From: Acidobacteriota bacterium
GTDB taxonomy: Bacteria; Acidobacteriota; Terriglobia; Acidiferrales; UBA7541
NCBI GenBank assembly: GCA_013289855.1
Contig: JABCZD010000010.1
Coordinates: 62,001 to 126,000, forward strand
Length of the DNA: 64,000 nucleotides
Direction of reading: 5' to 3'
The translations under genes and the position numbers were made by a program. Positions 49,231 to 56,807 of this stretch are shown here, one piece after another; positions within the stretch are counted from its first letter, which is position 1, and the number at the start of each line of letters is the position of its first letter. The notes beneath the pieces are model-generated. The model was given only the letters and a program-made list of their open reading frames with translations, was not told the DNA's origin and ran no database searches.

Positions 49231-50637
49231 CTAAACCACGTCGATGACGATGAGTGTGATGTCATCCTGCTGGGCCATCGAGGCCGATTGCCAAACGCGT
49301 ATCTCGGAGAGCAGTTGCTCCGATAACTTAGAAGGCGGGCGGGACTGATTGTCGCGAACCACTTGCTCAAGCTTCCGGTCGCCAAAGGAATCGCCGCTGG
49401 CATTTTGGGGCTCAATCACGCCGTCTGTGTAAAGCAGGAAGCGGTCGCCAGAGTGGATCGATAGGTCACAAACGGGGTAGTCGGTCTCCGGGATGACTCC
49501 GAACAGCAGACCATTGCTTTGGATGCGTTCCAGCTTGCCTTCTCGCCAGCGCAGAAGCGGCGGGTGCCCCGCCGCTGAATACCGTGCCTTGCGATTCTCG
49601 GTATCAAGCCACAGATAGGCCGCAGAGACTAATTGATCGCGTGGTTGTCCGTAGAGGATGCGGTTCAAGCCACGCAATACTTCGCGCGGCTCATGCGCGC
49701 AGCTCACCACGGATTGCACCGCCACTTTGATCATCGCAGCGATGAGGGCGGCCGGCACACCGTGTCCAGTGACGTCCGCCACGAGGAAGCCCACCCGCTG
49801 CCCATCGACGGGAATGAATTCATAGAAGTCACCAGCGACGGCGGCCATGGGCCGATAGGCAACCGCGATCCGAAGGCTGCGGACCTCGGGAACAGCTGCA
49901 GGAAGGATTGAGAACTGCAAGTCCCGGGCGACCTTGAGCTCGTCTTCAATCGCCAGCAAGCGATGCTCGCTAGCAAGGATGATCTGCACGGCGACGTACC
50001 CCATCGAAAGCAGGAACACAGCAAAAGCCAGATGGCTTGAGAGGCCCGATTGTTGGTAATGCAGCGGGTGCAACACGTTAGTCCACAAAGCCTCAGTCGC
50101 TAAAACGAGTGTGCCGGCGGCTAGAACGCGGCGGTTGAATAGAACCAAGAACTTGTCAGACAGTTTCTTCACGGTAACGACTGTTACGAGGACAAGAAGG
50201 CCGCAATCCGAGACAAGCCTGTGGTAAAGGATGAACTTGTCGGCGGAGCCGCCGACTGCGAACCAGCCAATTCCGACAACAGCGATTACCGCCTCGGCAA
50301 GAATTAGAATCTTGATGAGAGGCCGAACTCCACCCCGGCTTAATTCCAAGAAGGCCGACATTGCAACGACAGAGAGCAGGTACGCGATCAGAGTGTTCAC
50401 GTAAGGGACGCTCGTCTGAAGCAGGCGCGGCAGAGCCGCAACGACAGCCGGCGACCGAAACAGGAGTCCGGTTCCGTACATCGCGCTCCATATTCCTAGC
50501 CAAATAACAAGGCGTGCGCCCCTCCGCGGACGGATGGCGGCAAGGGAGGAAGCTGCCAATCCGATGAACAGGAAAACTGCTCCAAACAGGATGTCGGCGA
50601 GTTGGCCGCGGAGCATTTCCAGAAGTTGGTCTTCCAT
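49231..50637 (-). CDS. Membrane-bound PP2C/SpoIIE-type phosphatase (RsbU-like)
   Basis: About 468 residues. The N-terminal half has six or seven membrane helices, then a coiled-coil helix (ASEHRLLAIEDELKVARDLQFSILPA) typical before SpoIIE phosphatase domains. The phosphatase domain has GDFYEFI, FLVADVTGHGVPAALIAAM, AGHPPLLRW, LLYTDGVIEP and QQDDITLIVI, with metal-binding Asp residues. RsbU-type enzymes dephosphorylate anti-anti-sigma proteins, but no such partner is near. The start at 50637 is preferred because GGGAGG lies upstream; an ATG at 50658 and TTG at 50664 are alternatives. Confidence 0.9.
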   Translation of the reverse strand: MEDQLLEMLRGQLADILFGAVFLFIGLAASSLAAIRPRRGARLVIWLGIWSAMYGTGLLFRSPAVVAALPRLLQTSVPYVNTLIAYLLSVVAMSAFLELSRGGVRPLIKILILAEAVIAVVGIGWFAVGGSADKFILYHRLVSDCGLLVLVTVVTVKKLSDKFLVLFNRRVLAAGTLVLATEALWTNVLHPLHYQQSGLSSHLAFAVFLLSMGYVAVQIILASEHRLLAIEDELKVARDLQFSILPAAVPEVRSLRIAVAYRPMAAVAGDFYEFIPVDGQRVGFLVADVTGHGVPAALIAAMIKVAVQSVVSCAHEPREVLRGLNRILYGQPRDQLVSAAYLWLDTENRKARYSAAGHPPLLRWREGKLERIQSNGLLFGVIPETDYPVCDLSIHSGDRFLLYTDGVIEPQNASGDSFGDRKLEQVVRDNQSRPPSKLSEQLLSEIRVWQSASMAQQDDITLIVIDVV

Positions 50638-50664
50638 ACCCGCCCGCCTCCCGAACATCGCCAA

Positions 50665-51029
50665 GATACCGGACTCCCCGTCGCCGTTGATGCATGTCCG
50701 GTTGACCTTAGAACAGGACGCCTTGGCAAAAAACCAACGATCCCGAGCGGATCACGGACAAGCCGGAAGTAACCGGGGGCAGAAGGCCCATTGTCCGAAA
50801 TCGCCACTATCGCAGTCCACTTGCCTGTGTGCTCGGGTTACCGGGCATGGGCCTCATAGTCTATGGCACACTGCCGCGCTAGTCTCTATGGCACGGTATA
50901 CCGAACATCTCTTACACGGAACACCGAACCTCGTTATGCGATTGCGGGGTACCCGCCAACTAGGTTCGCGCATCTGAAACTTTGCCAAGGGAAGTAGACC
51001 AGGGGACTACAGCAGCGGAGGAGATTAAC
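50665..51029. other. Divergent intergenic region without recognisable gene
   Basis: The 365 bp between the phosphatase and the dehydrogenase genes hold near-repeats of CTATGGCAC (about 50872-50893) and CACCGAAC (about 50922), but no coding region or terminator. The GGAGGAG at 51017-51023 is the ribosome-binding site of the next gene. Confidence 0.4.
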
Positions 51030-52031
51030 GTGGCGAAAGAAACCGCAAAAATCGTGCGCTTCCATGCTTTGGGTGGACCTGAAGTATTGAAGATTGAAGA
51101 GGAGCCAATCCCCGAGCCTGGGAAAGGCGAAGTTCGTCTGGACGTGAAAGCGATTGGGCTGAATCGTGCCGAGGTGATGTTCCGCAGCGGGCAATATCTG
51201 GAGTCCGCTGTGCTGCCCTCGAAGCTGGGCTATGAGGCGGCGGGTGTGGTGGCGGCGGTGGGACCGGATGTGGACACGCGCTGGCTTGGAAAAAAGGTCA
51301 GCACGCTTCCGGCATTCCTGATGACGAACTATGGGGTTTATGGAGAAGTGGCGATTGTTCCGGTCAGTGCGCTGGCGGTTTATCCAGAGAAGCTGACGCC
51401 CGAAGAGGGCACCTCCATCTGGATGCAGTATTTGACGGCCTACGGCGCATTGATTACCCATGCGCAGATTACGAAAGGCGACTTCGTAATCATCACAGCA
51501 GCCAGCAGCAGCGTGGGAATTGCCGCGATAGAAATGGTAAAAGCGGAAGGCGCAATCAGCATTGCCACAACGCGGACGTCGAAGAAAAAAGCCACGCTGC
51601 GAGAAGTGGGAGCAGACCACGTGATTGCCACCGCGGAAGAGAATTTTCTGGCGCGGGTTAAGGAGATCACCGGTGGCAACGGAGCTCGCGTGACGTTCGA
51701 TCCCATTGGTGGCAAAGGCATCGAGCTGCTGGCGCAGGCGGCCGCTCTCGGTGGAACCATCTTCGAATATGGAGCGCTGGCGCCGGAGCCGACGCCGTTT
51801 CCTTTGTTTACGGCTCTGGGCAAAGGGCTATCGATTCGTGGCTACACGTTGCGCGAGGTGCTTTCTGTTCCGCCGTTGAAGGCCAAGGGTGTGCAGTATG
51901 TTTTCGATCATGTGCAGGCCGGCGACTTCAAGCCGCGCATCGATAAGGTTTTTCCGTTTGCGCAGATCGTGGAAGCGCACCGGTACATGGAATCGAACGA
52001 GCAGATTGGGAAAATTGTTGTGACGGTGTAG
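51030..52031 (+). CDS. Zinc-independent MDR quinone oxidoreductase
   Basis: About 333 residues, GTG start at 51030 fixed by GGAGGAG 6 nt upstream. It is an NADPH-quinone/alcohol dehydrogenase-like MDR enzyme: VKAIGLNRAEVMFRSGQYLE at the start, Rossmann segment DFVIITAASSSVGIAAIEMVKAEGA with the AxxxxxG pattern, and FDPIGGKGIELLAQAAALGGTIFEYGAL. No structural-zinc cysteines. It is similar in type to the protein at 46240, but the two differ clearly in length and sequence. It probably detoxifies electrophiles or quinones. Confidence 0.9.
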   Translation: MAKETAKIVRFHALGGPEVLKIEEEPIPEPGKGEVRLDVKAIGLNRAEVMFRSGQYLESAVLPSKLGYEAAGVVAAVGPDVDTRWLGKKVSTLPAFLMTNYGVYGEVAIVPVSALAVYPEKLTPEEGTSIWMQYLTAYGALITHAQITKGDFVIITAASSSVGIAAIEMVKAEGAISIATTRTSKKKATLREVGADHVIATAEENFLARVKEITGGNGARVTFDPIGGKGIELLAQAAALGGTIFEYGALAPEPTPFPLFTALGKGLSIRGYTLREVLSVPPLKAKGVQYVFDHVQAGDFKPRIDKVFPFAQIVEAHRYMESNEQIGKIVVTV

Positions 52032-52202
52032 CACGGCCGTTATGGGAAGCTGACGCACAGTCTTTTTTCTAGTGCTGGGTCAGCTTCCGATCAGCGCGTT
52101 TATCAGGCATGTGGATAAAAGCTAAACGGGTTTGCGCCATGACTTCCGCTTCAGCAGAGTACCCGCCGAAAGGTGCGGATGGTCACGTGATACCCTGAAT
52201 TT

Positions 52203-52682
52203 ATGAAAGGCTTCGAACGTTTATCTTTCTGGCCTGCGTTCGGCACTCATGCACTCATCGGCATCTGCGGATCGTTTGTCGTTGGTTTTATGCCGGAAGC
52301 CATCTTAGGCCGCGCTTATTACAACACCGGATTAGAGCCGTATTCCCCGATGATTGTTCTGGTTGCGCTCCTGCTAGGATTTGCACTAAACGCCGACGTT
52401 GGGCACACAGCCGCGATATGGGTGTGGGTGATTGGTTTTGCGTGGCTGGCGTTCGGAATGAACAGCGACTCTCGTTATTGGTATAACGACCCTTTAGCTG
52501 TCAGCAGGTCACAATATATTCGGGACAATTTCTTCGGTCCGAGTCTCAAATGCAGTGGCAGCGAGTGCTTGGGTGAATTGATTTTTACAACTCCATTCGC
52601 AGCCTCAGTTGGTTATTCGATCGGGGCATTCATGGGATACATGAAGTATCGGCGTAGGAGGAACGCTTTACTCTTGTCGTAG
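52203..52682 (+). CDS. Hypothetical membrane protein
   Basis: A 159-residue protein with four hydrophobic segments (~12-32, 49-64, 68-87 and 125-145) and a polar region SDSRYWYNDPLAVSRSQYIRDNFFGPSLKCSGSECLG containing two Cys that could pair or bind metal. I do not recognise the family. It lies alone between the oxidoreductase and the cyclase-like gene, with 171 and 150 bp noncoding gaps on either side in which I see nothing specific. Confidence 0.6.
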   Translation: MKGFERLSFWPAFGTHALIGICGSFVVGFMPEAILGRAYYNTGLEPYSPMIVLVALLLGFALNADVGHTAAIWVWVIGFAWLAFGMNSDSRYWYNDPLAVSRSQYIRDNFFGPSLKCSGSECLGELIFTTPFAASVGYSIGAFMGYMKYRRRRNALLLS

Positions 52683-52832
52683 GAAAGTTGATATGCCGGG
52701 TGCCCAGGGCGAAGGCGGAAATCCACGTGTCCGGTGAGCGCGTTTTATCAGGACTTTGGATCCGTAAGCGTCGTAGATTGGTCCGTCAGGAGAGTCGCCC
52801 GTTCCTAGCGTACAGAGAATAATGGAGCGAGA

Positions 52833-53333
52833 ATGGGAATCCTGGAAATGCTTCACTTACGAAGGCGCCGCACTCCATTTGGGGAGTATGTTAGCCCCAA
52901 AGTAATCCGAAAGCTGCTACGCGAAACGAAGCCCGGAGTCATCCCGCCGCCCCAGGTAAAGCACTTCCAATTCGTCGTGATACTCGTCGACGACACGAAT
53001 CCTCAGCAGGTCTCGGCAATGCTCGACACGGTGATAGACACGCTATTCCAACATCATGTTTCTGTTACAAATATGATGCCTTCGCTTTTGGTTGGCGTGT
53101 TGGGCGTGCCCTTTCGCGAAGGTAACTCCGCCGAGGCACGCCAGGAACTTGTCGGCGCGCTACTTCGAGAGCATGGCGAGCGAATCAGAATCGCCCATGG
53201 AGAATGTGATGCACTCGTCGGCGCGTTTGGCGGCCATGCGCGGCATGCATATGGCGCACTGATTCCGGGGTTCTCGGGAATCTTGAAGAAACTACTTGAA
53301 ACCAAGTTCGGCACTGCTGTCGAGGTCTCTTGA
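52833..53333 (+). CDS. Degenerate class III nucleotide-cyclase-like protein
   Basis: A 166-residue protein. FGEYVSPKVIRKLL (16-29) resembles the FGRYVSPEV lead-in of class III adenylate/guanylate cyclase domains, and the rest follows that domain's order: HFQFVVILVDDTNPQQVSAMLDTVIDTLFQHHVSVTNMMPSLLVGVLGVPF. The second metal-binding Asp (in ...IGDAVMAVFG) is replaced by the MMPSLLVG segment, and no adenine-recognition Lys/Asp pair is evident. I infer a catalytically inactive cyclase-fold protein; the family link is a resemblance and not proven. No signal peptide. Confidence 0.55.
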   Translation: MGILEMLHLRRRRTPFGEYVSPKVIRKLLRETKPGVIPPPQVKHFQFVVILVDDTNPQQVSAMLDTVIDTLFQHHVSVTNMMPSLLVGVLGVPFREGNSAEARQELVGALLREHGERIRIAHGECDALVGAFGGHARHAYGALIPGFSGILKKLLETKFGTAVEVS

Positions 53334-53455
53334 AGACTGGGAAGGTGAACGCTCCAAGCTTCCTAACTCCTGGTTAGTCGGATTACCGGAAACTGACCCA
53401 CTACGTTTTTGCTGGCAACTTGCTCGCGGGTTCTTGCCACTGCTATCGTTCGGAA

Positions 53456-54637
53456 ATGCCAACGATCCAGCAATTTGAATGTTCCCGCTGCCACATTTAT
53501 GTTCCGGCGGATAAGCCACAGACGGTTTGCCCCGCATGCGCTGGAACGTTGTACGTGCGCTACGACCTTTCCGCAGCGCGCGGAATCAATGGACGAAATG
53601 CGATAGCCAAGGACGCCGCGCAATCGCCGTGGGCGGGCATGTGGCGTTATCGCTCGGTGCTGCCGCAGGTAACACCGGTGACGCTGGGTGAAGGCTGGAC
53701 GCCGATGTTGCGCAGCAAGCGCTACCCGGGCGTGTACGTGAAAGAAGAGGGCGCGAATCCCACGGGGAGTTTCAAGGCGCGCGGGCTGGCGCTGGCGGTG
53801 ACCATGGCGCGTCATTTGGGATTGCGCAAACTGGCGGTGCCTTCGGCGGGGAATGCCGCGGGTGCGCTGGCGGCATACGCGGCGGCGGCGGGAATCGAAG
53901 CCAACATTTTTATGCCTAAAGATGTACCGCTTGCGAATTATCTGGAAGCCATTTTGTATGGCGCGAATGTGACGCTGGTGGATGGCTTGATTTCCGATTG
54001 CGGGCGCATGGTGGCGGAGCGAAAAGAGAAGGAGGGCTGGTTCGATATTTCCACGTTGAAAGAGCCGTTTCGCATCGAAGGCAAGAAAACCATGGGATAC
54101 GAACTGGTCGAGCAGCTGGGCTGGGAATATCCCGACGCGGTTTTTTATCCCACGGGCGGCGGCGTGGGATTGATCGGCATGTGGAAAGCGTTCATCGAGA
54201 TGGAAGAACTGGGCTGGGTGCGGCCGGGGAAGCGGCCGCGGATGATCGCGGTGCAATCGGCGGGTTGCGCGCCGGTGGTGCGGGCGTTTGAAGCGGAAGC
54301 GGCGGCCAGCACGATGTGGGAAAACGCGGCGACGTTTGCGTCTGGCTTGCGCGTGCCGAAACCTTACGGGGATTACATTATGCTGCAAATTTTGGAAGAG
54401 TCCGACGGGATCGCGCTAGCTTTTCCTGACGAGAAGATTTTGGAGTCGCTGAAAGATTGGGCGCGCAACGAAGGAATTTTTCTTTCGCCGGAGGGTGCGG
54501 CGGCCACCGCTGCATATGACCATCTGCTGGCGAATGGGGAATTAACATTGGAAGATCGCGTGGTGCTGTTCAACACCGGAGCGGGGCTGAAATACACGGA
54601 TGTCACTGCCGAAGCCATGGGGTTGCGGAGGCCGTAG
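53456..54637 (+). CDS. thrC: Threonine synthase
   Basis: About 393 residues. An N-terminal zinc ribbon (Cys9, Cys12, Cys25, Cys28) precedes a PLP fold-type II domain with the lysine of GANPTGSFKARG (Lys107), and phosphate-binding GGGVGLIG around residue 238. It converts O-phosphohomoserine to threonine. The ATG at 53456 begins MPTIQQFECSRC; the upstream extension to 53420 lacks homology. A zinc-ribbon form is typical of this class. A separate thrB or hom gene is not present here. Confidence 0.9.
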   Translation: MPTIQQFECSRCHIYVPADKPQTVCPACAGTLYVRYDLSAARGINGRNAIAKDAAQSPWAGMWRYRSVLPQVTPVTLGEGWTPMLRSKRYPGVYVKEEGANPTGSFKARGLALAVTMARHLGLRKLAVPSAGNAAGALAAYAAAAGIEANIFMPKDVPLANYLEAILYGANVTLVDGLISDCGRMVAERKEKEGWFDISTLKEPFRIEGKKTMGYELVEQLGWEYPDAVFYPTGGGVGLIGMWKAFIEMEELGWVRPGKRPRMIAVQSAGCAPVVRAFEAEAAASTMWENAATFASGLRVPKPYGDYIMLQILEESDGIALAFPDEKILESLKDWARNEGIFLSPEGAAATAAYDHLLANGELTLEDRVVLFNTGAGLKYTDVTAEAMGLRRP

Positions 54638-54665
54638 GCGGGGTCGAAATTTGCGGCCGGAAATA

Positions 54666-54740
54666 TGGTTCCGGGACGTGGACTCGAACCACGATACTCA
54701 GCTCCAAAGGCTGATGTCCTACCAATTAGACGATCCCGGA
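54666..54740 (-). tRNA. tRNA-Gln (anticodon TTG)
   Basis: Minus strand folds as a cloverleaf: acceptor TCCGGGA/TCCCGGA, anticodon stem TCAGC/GCTGA with loop CTTTGGA giving TTG, and T arm GTGGTTCGAGTCCAC-like. The CCA (positions 54666-54668) is encoded. Located 29 bp downstream of threonine synthase, on the opposite strand. Confidence 0.95.
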
Positions 54741-54839
54741 ATAGGGTAGAGCCAGATAAGTTTAGCAGAGGAAGAATCGGTTCGCACGCGGAGTGCGGCG
54801 TTGCAGCTACGTCTGGGATTCGGCAAGGATTGGGGCCGG

Positions 54840-54870
54840 CGGACAGCCGCACCGCCAGGATTGGCTGTGC
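54840..54870. repeat. Imperfect palindromic repeat
   Basis: ACAGCC and GGCTGT arms separated by about 14 bases, followed by GCCACCGAAG; a distant member of the palindrome-flank family. Confidence 0.4.
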
Positions 54871-54929
54871 CACCGAAGCATAGGTTCCGACCTACAGACC
54901 CACAAGACAGGACTTTTTTCGCGAGCTGG

Positions 54930-55100
54930 TTAGCGAGCGCTTGAAATCGTTTGTACGCGGTGGTGGCTGAGCGTGTGCTGGCGAGGCGCGCGTGGGCGGA
55001 CACGTTTCCTGCGACGCTCGCCGTAGGTCCACTGAAAAAGGGCGTAGAGCAGAAAATCCAATCCGAGGATGCTGAGCGCTAGAAAGAGGGTGAGGGTCAT
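54930..55100 (-). CDS. Small membrane protein (56 residues)
   Basis: A 56-residue protein: MTLTLFLALSILGLDFLLYA (membrane helix, residues 2-24), then FQWTYGERRRKR and a basic, His-containing tail. It has ATG, AGGA upstream, and a clean TAA stop. Short single-helix proteins of this shape with a following FQWTYG motif occur in Acidobacteriota, but this is only from memory of the pattern. It lies between two tRNA genes. Function unknown. Confidence 0.55.
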   Translation of the reverse strand: MTLTLFLALSILGLDFLLYALFQWTYGERRRKRVRPRAPRQHTLSHHRVQTISSAR

Positions 55101-55391
55101 ATCGTGATCACGTCCTGCTGAGCGACGCGCGCATCTTGCGCGAACGTCTTGAGTAAACGAGGAAATATTAGAGGCGGGGACGGCAGAAAGTCCTGAAAAG
55201 TTCGTGAGGAAATTGTTAGGAAAAACGTTGCTAGATGTTAAGGCGCCGCCGAAGGGGTGATGCGGGCCTTATGGTTTCCTATCAAATCGGTCGGGACTTC
55301 TTCACGGGGCGTTTTCTACGCTTGGGGTGCAAGGAATCGGCTGCGAGGATCGGATCGTGACGCAGCCGTTGCAGTCGAGGAGGAGACCCCG

Positions 55392-55664
55392 ATGGGCGGA
55401 GATTTACATAGCGTTCAGCAGGAAGTGCCGGGCAGTTGCGGGATGTGCGGGCAGGCGACGGAATTGTTCGAGCTGCCAGGCAGGACGGAGAAGTTGTGTC
55501 TGGCGTGTAGCGCGGACTTGGCCACGGCAGTGGTGTTGCGCACAGAGATCGATAGCGCAACATGGGCCGGGCAGGACGCTGGTGATCTGGTGACGGAGTT
55601 TGCCGCGCTGAGCCGGCAGATGTTGACGCGGGCGCAATCCGCGGATGCGTTGGGGAGTTGGTGA
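55392..55664 (+). CDS. Small zinc-ribbon protein
   Basis: About 90 residues with CGMCG and CLAC pairs (residues ~16-20 and ~36-39) forming a likely zinc ribbon, then a helical, Ala/Leu-rich C terminus (ADLATAVVLRTEIDSATWAGQ). The ATG at 55392 is preceded by GGAGGAG; an earlier start at 55257 is not supported. A perfect 8-bp hairpin (CGGCTGCG/CGCAGCCG, 55338-55368) lies just before the ribosome-binding site and could regulate translation. Family not recognised. Confidence 0.6.
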   Translation: MGGDLHSVQQEVPGSCGMCGQATELFELPGRTEKLCLACSADLATAVVLRTEIDSATWAGQDAGDLVTEFAALSRQMLTRAQSADALGSW

Positions 55665-55702
55665 TCGCGAGCGCTGCCTGGCGAAGGTGAGGGAGGCCCT
55701 AG

Positions 55703-55794
55703 CACATCGTATCCCCTTGAGTCGTTCAGGCAGTCGCCGCTTGAACGCACTGCAACATCCGCAAGGGGATACCTCCGCAGGGGGATACGATGTG
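55703..55794. repeat. Inverted repeat with 14-bp arms
   Basis: CACATCGTATCCCC (55703-55716) and GGGGATACGATGTG (55781-55794) are exact inverted copies with a 64-base loop. A further AAGGGGATAC lies inside (55763-55772). Located between the zinc-ribbon gene and tRNA-Ser. Confidence 0.6.
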
Positions 55795-55898
55795 ACAGGG
55801 CTATTCCACGCCCGGCGAAGGTGTGCGCGCGGAATGAGTTTCTGCTAGATTGGTAGGGTTGCTTCCACGCGCTTTTCCATATGGAGAGGCGGACATGT

Positions 55899-55988
<90 letters not shown>

Positions 55989-56183
55989 TTCAGTCTTATT
56001 GTTTTTCCTCTTTGCCTTGAACCCCCTTAAAAGCCGTAAGTTGGCGGCTGATTGCGAGAATCGAACCGACGTGTTTCTCTCCACGGTTGTTACATGTCGG
56101 AAAACGCGAGAATTCGATCTTCCCTCTCCGGACCGAATGTCGAGGTTACTTTGGAGATGAACGAGGCAAAGCCCCAAGGTCTT

Positions 56184-56208
56184 GTGGGTTCGATCCCCAT
56201 GGGCGCCA
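56184..56208 (+). other. tRNA-like T-arm remnant
   Basis: GTGGGTTCGATCCCCAT forms a 5-bp T-stem around TTCGATC and is followed by GGGCGCCA, resembling a tRNA 3' end. No acceptor 5' half or anticodon arm is found upstream, so a whole tRNA is not supported. Located 196 bp downstream of tRNA-Ser in an otherwise decayed region (55989-56800). Confidence 0.4.
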
Positions 56209-56344
56209 AATTGCAGCGTTTAGGAAAACAGGCAGTTCTTGGAGCGAAGTGTGCGACCAATCGGGACTCTCCAAAGGAACGGCCCAGATGGCGTTCTACG
56301 CTCGGAAAGGCGCTCCCGGTCTGCCCAAAAACCGTTGCGGGCCT

Positions 56345-56583
56345 ATCTCTTCGAGCGATTGAGCGTGCGAATCCCACGCTGCGCCGGTGGCAATGCCGAA
56401 TCGAAGAGGATGGTCTTTCGGCAGACCGAGATAGTCCGCATGTCGGTCATTTACAAAAGTGAGCGCGCCAGACGGATCAGCGTACCAGGTGTATGCCGGA
56501 ATTACCTCCAGAGTCGCTCGCCACTGCGCCTCGAGGATGTGTTTCGATTCGGACTCGCGTCCTGGAGAGGCCATGGCAGGCAT
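56345..56583 (-). pseudogene. Fragment of PAS-domain sensor kinase
   Basis: The minus strand reads WRATLEVIPAYTWYADPSGA, then LTFVNDRHADYLGLPKDHPL, then RFGIATGAAWDSH, an unmistakable PAS domain of a family of soil-bacterial sensor kinases, where VIPAYTWYAxPSGGLTFVN is conserved. After AWDSH the homology stops and the frame runs into unrelated sequence; no kinase domain follows. It is a truncated relic beside tRNA-Ser. The region to 56800 has no convincing gene. Confidence 0.7.
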
Positions 56584-56807
56584 CTTACACCCAGAGAAAT
56601 CCGTGCGGAATAATGAGGATTCAAATGGACGGCGCCGACGAAGGCTGTCGACTGACCAACGTTGGGCTCTTCCACGAATTGAGGCGCTTGCCCGAGAAGC
56701 ACGGAAACCCTATCGCCAGAAAGCATGGCAAAAATCCCATACATGCTTGCGGCGTCTTTGTTTGGCTCAGAATCCCGGATCAAGAGATTGCCTGCATCGT
56801 AGATTCG

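Noticed and set aside
54719..55003. 94-residue frame overlapping tRNA-Gln
   Set aside because: Crosses the tRNA and a palindromic repeat; no supporting start or homology.
56184..56208. Complete extra tRNA gene after tRNA-Ser
   Set aside because: Only the T arm and possible 3' end are visible; no acceptor partner or anticodon stem, so kept as a remnant only.
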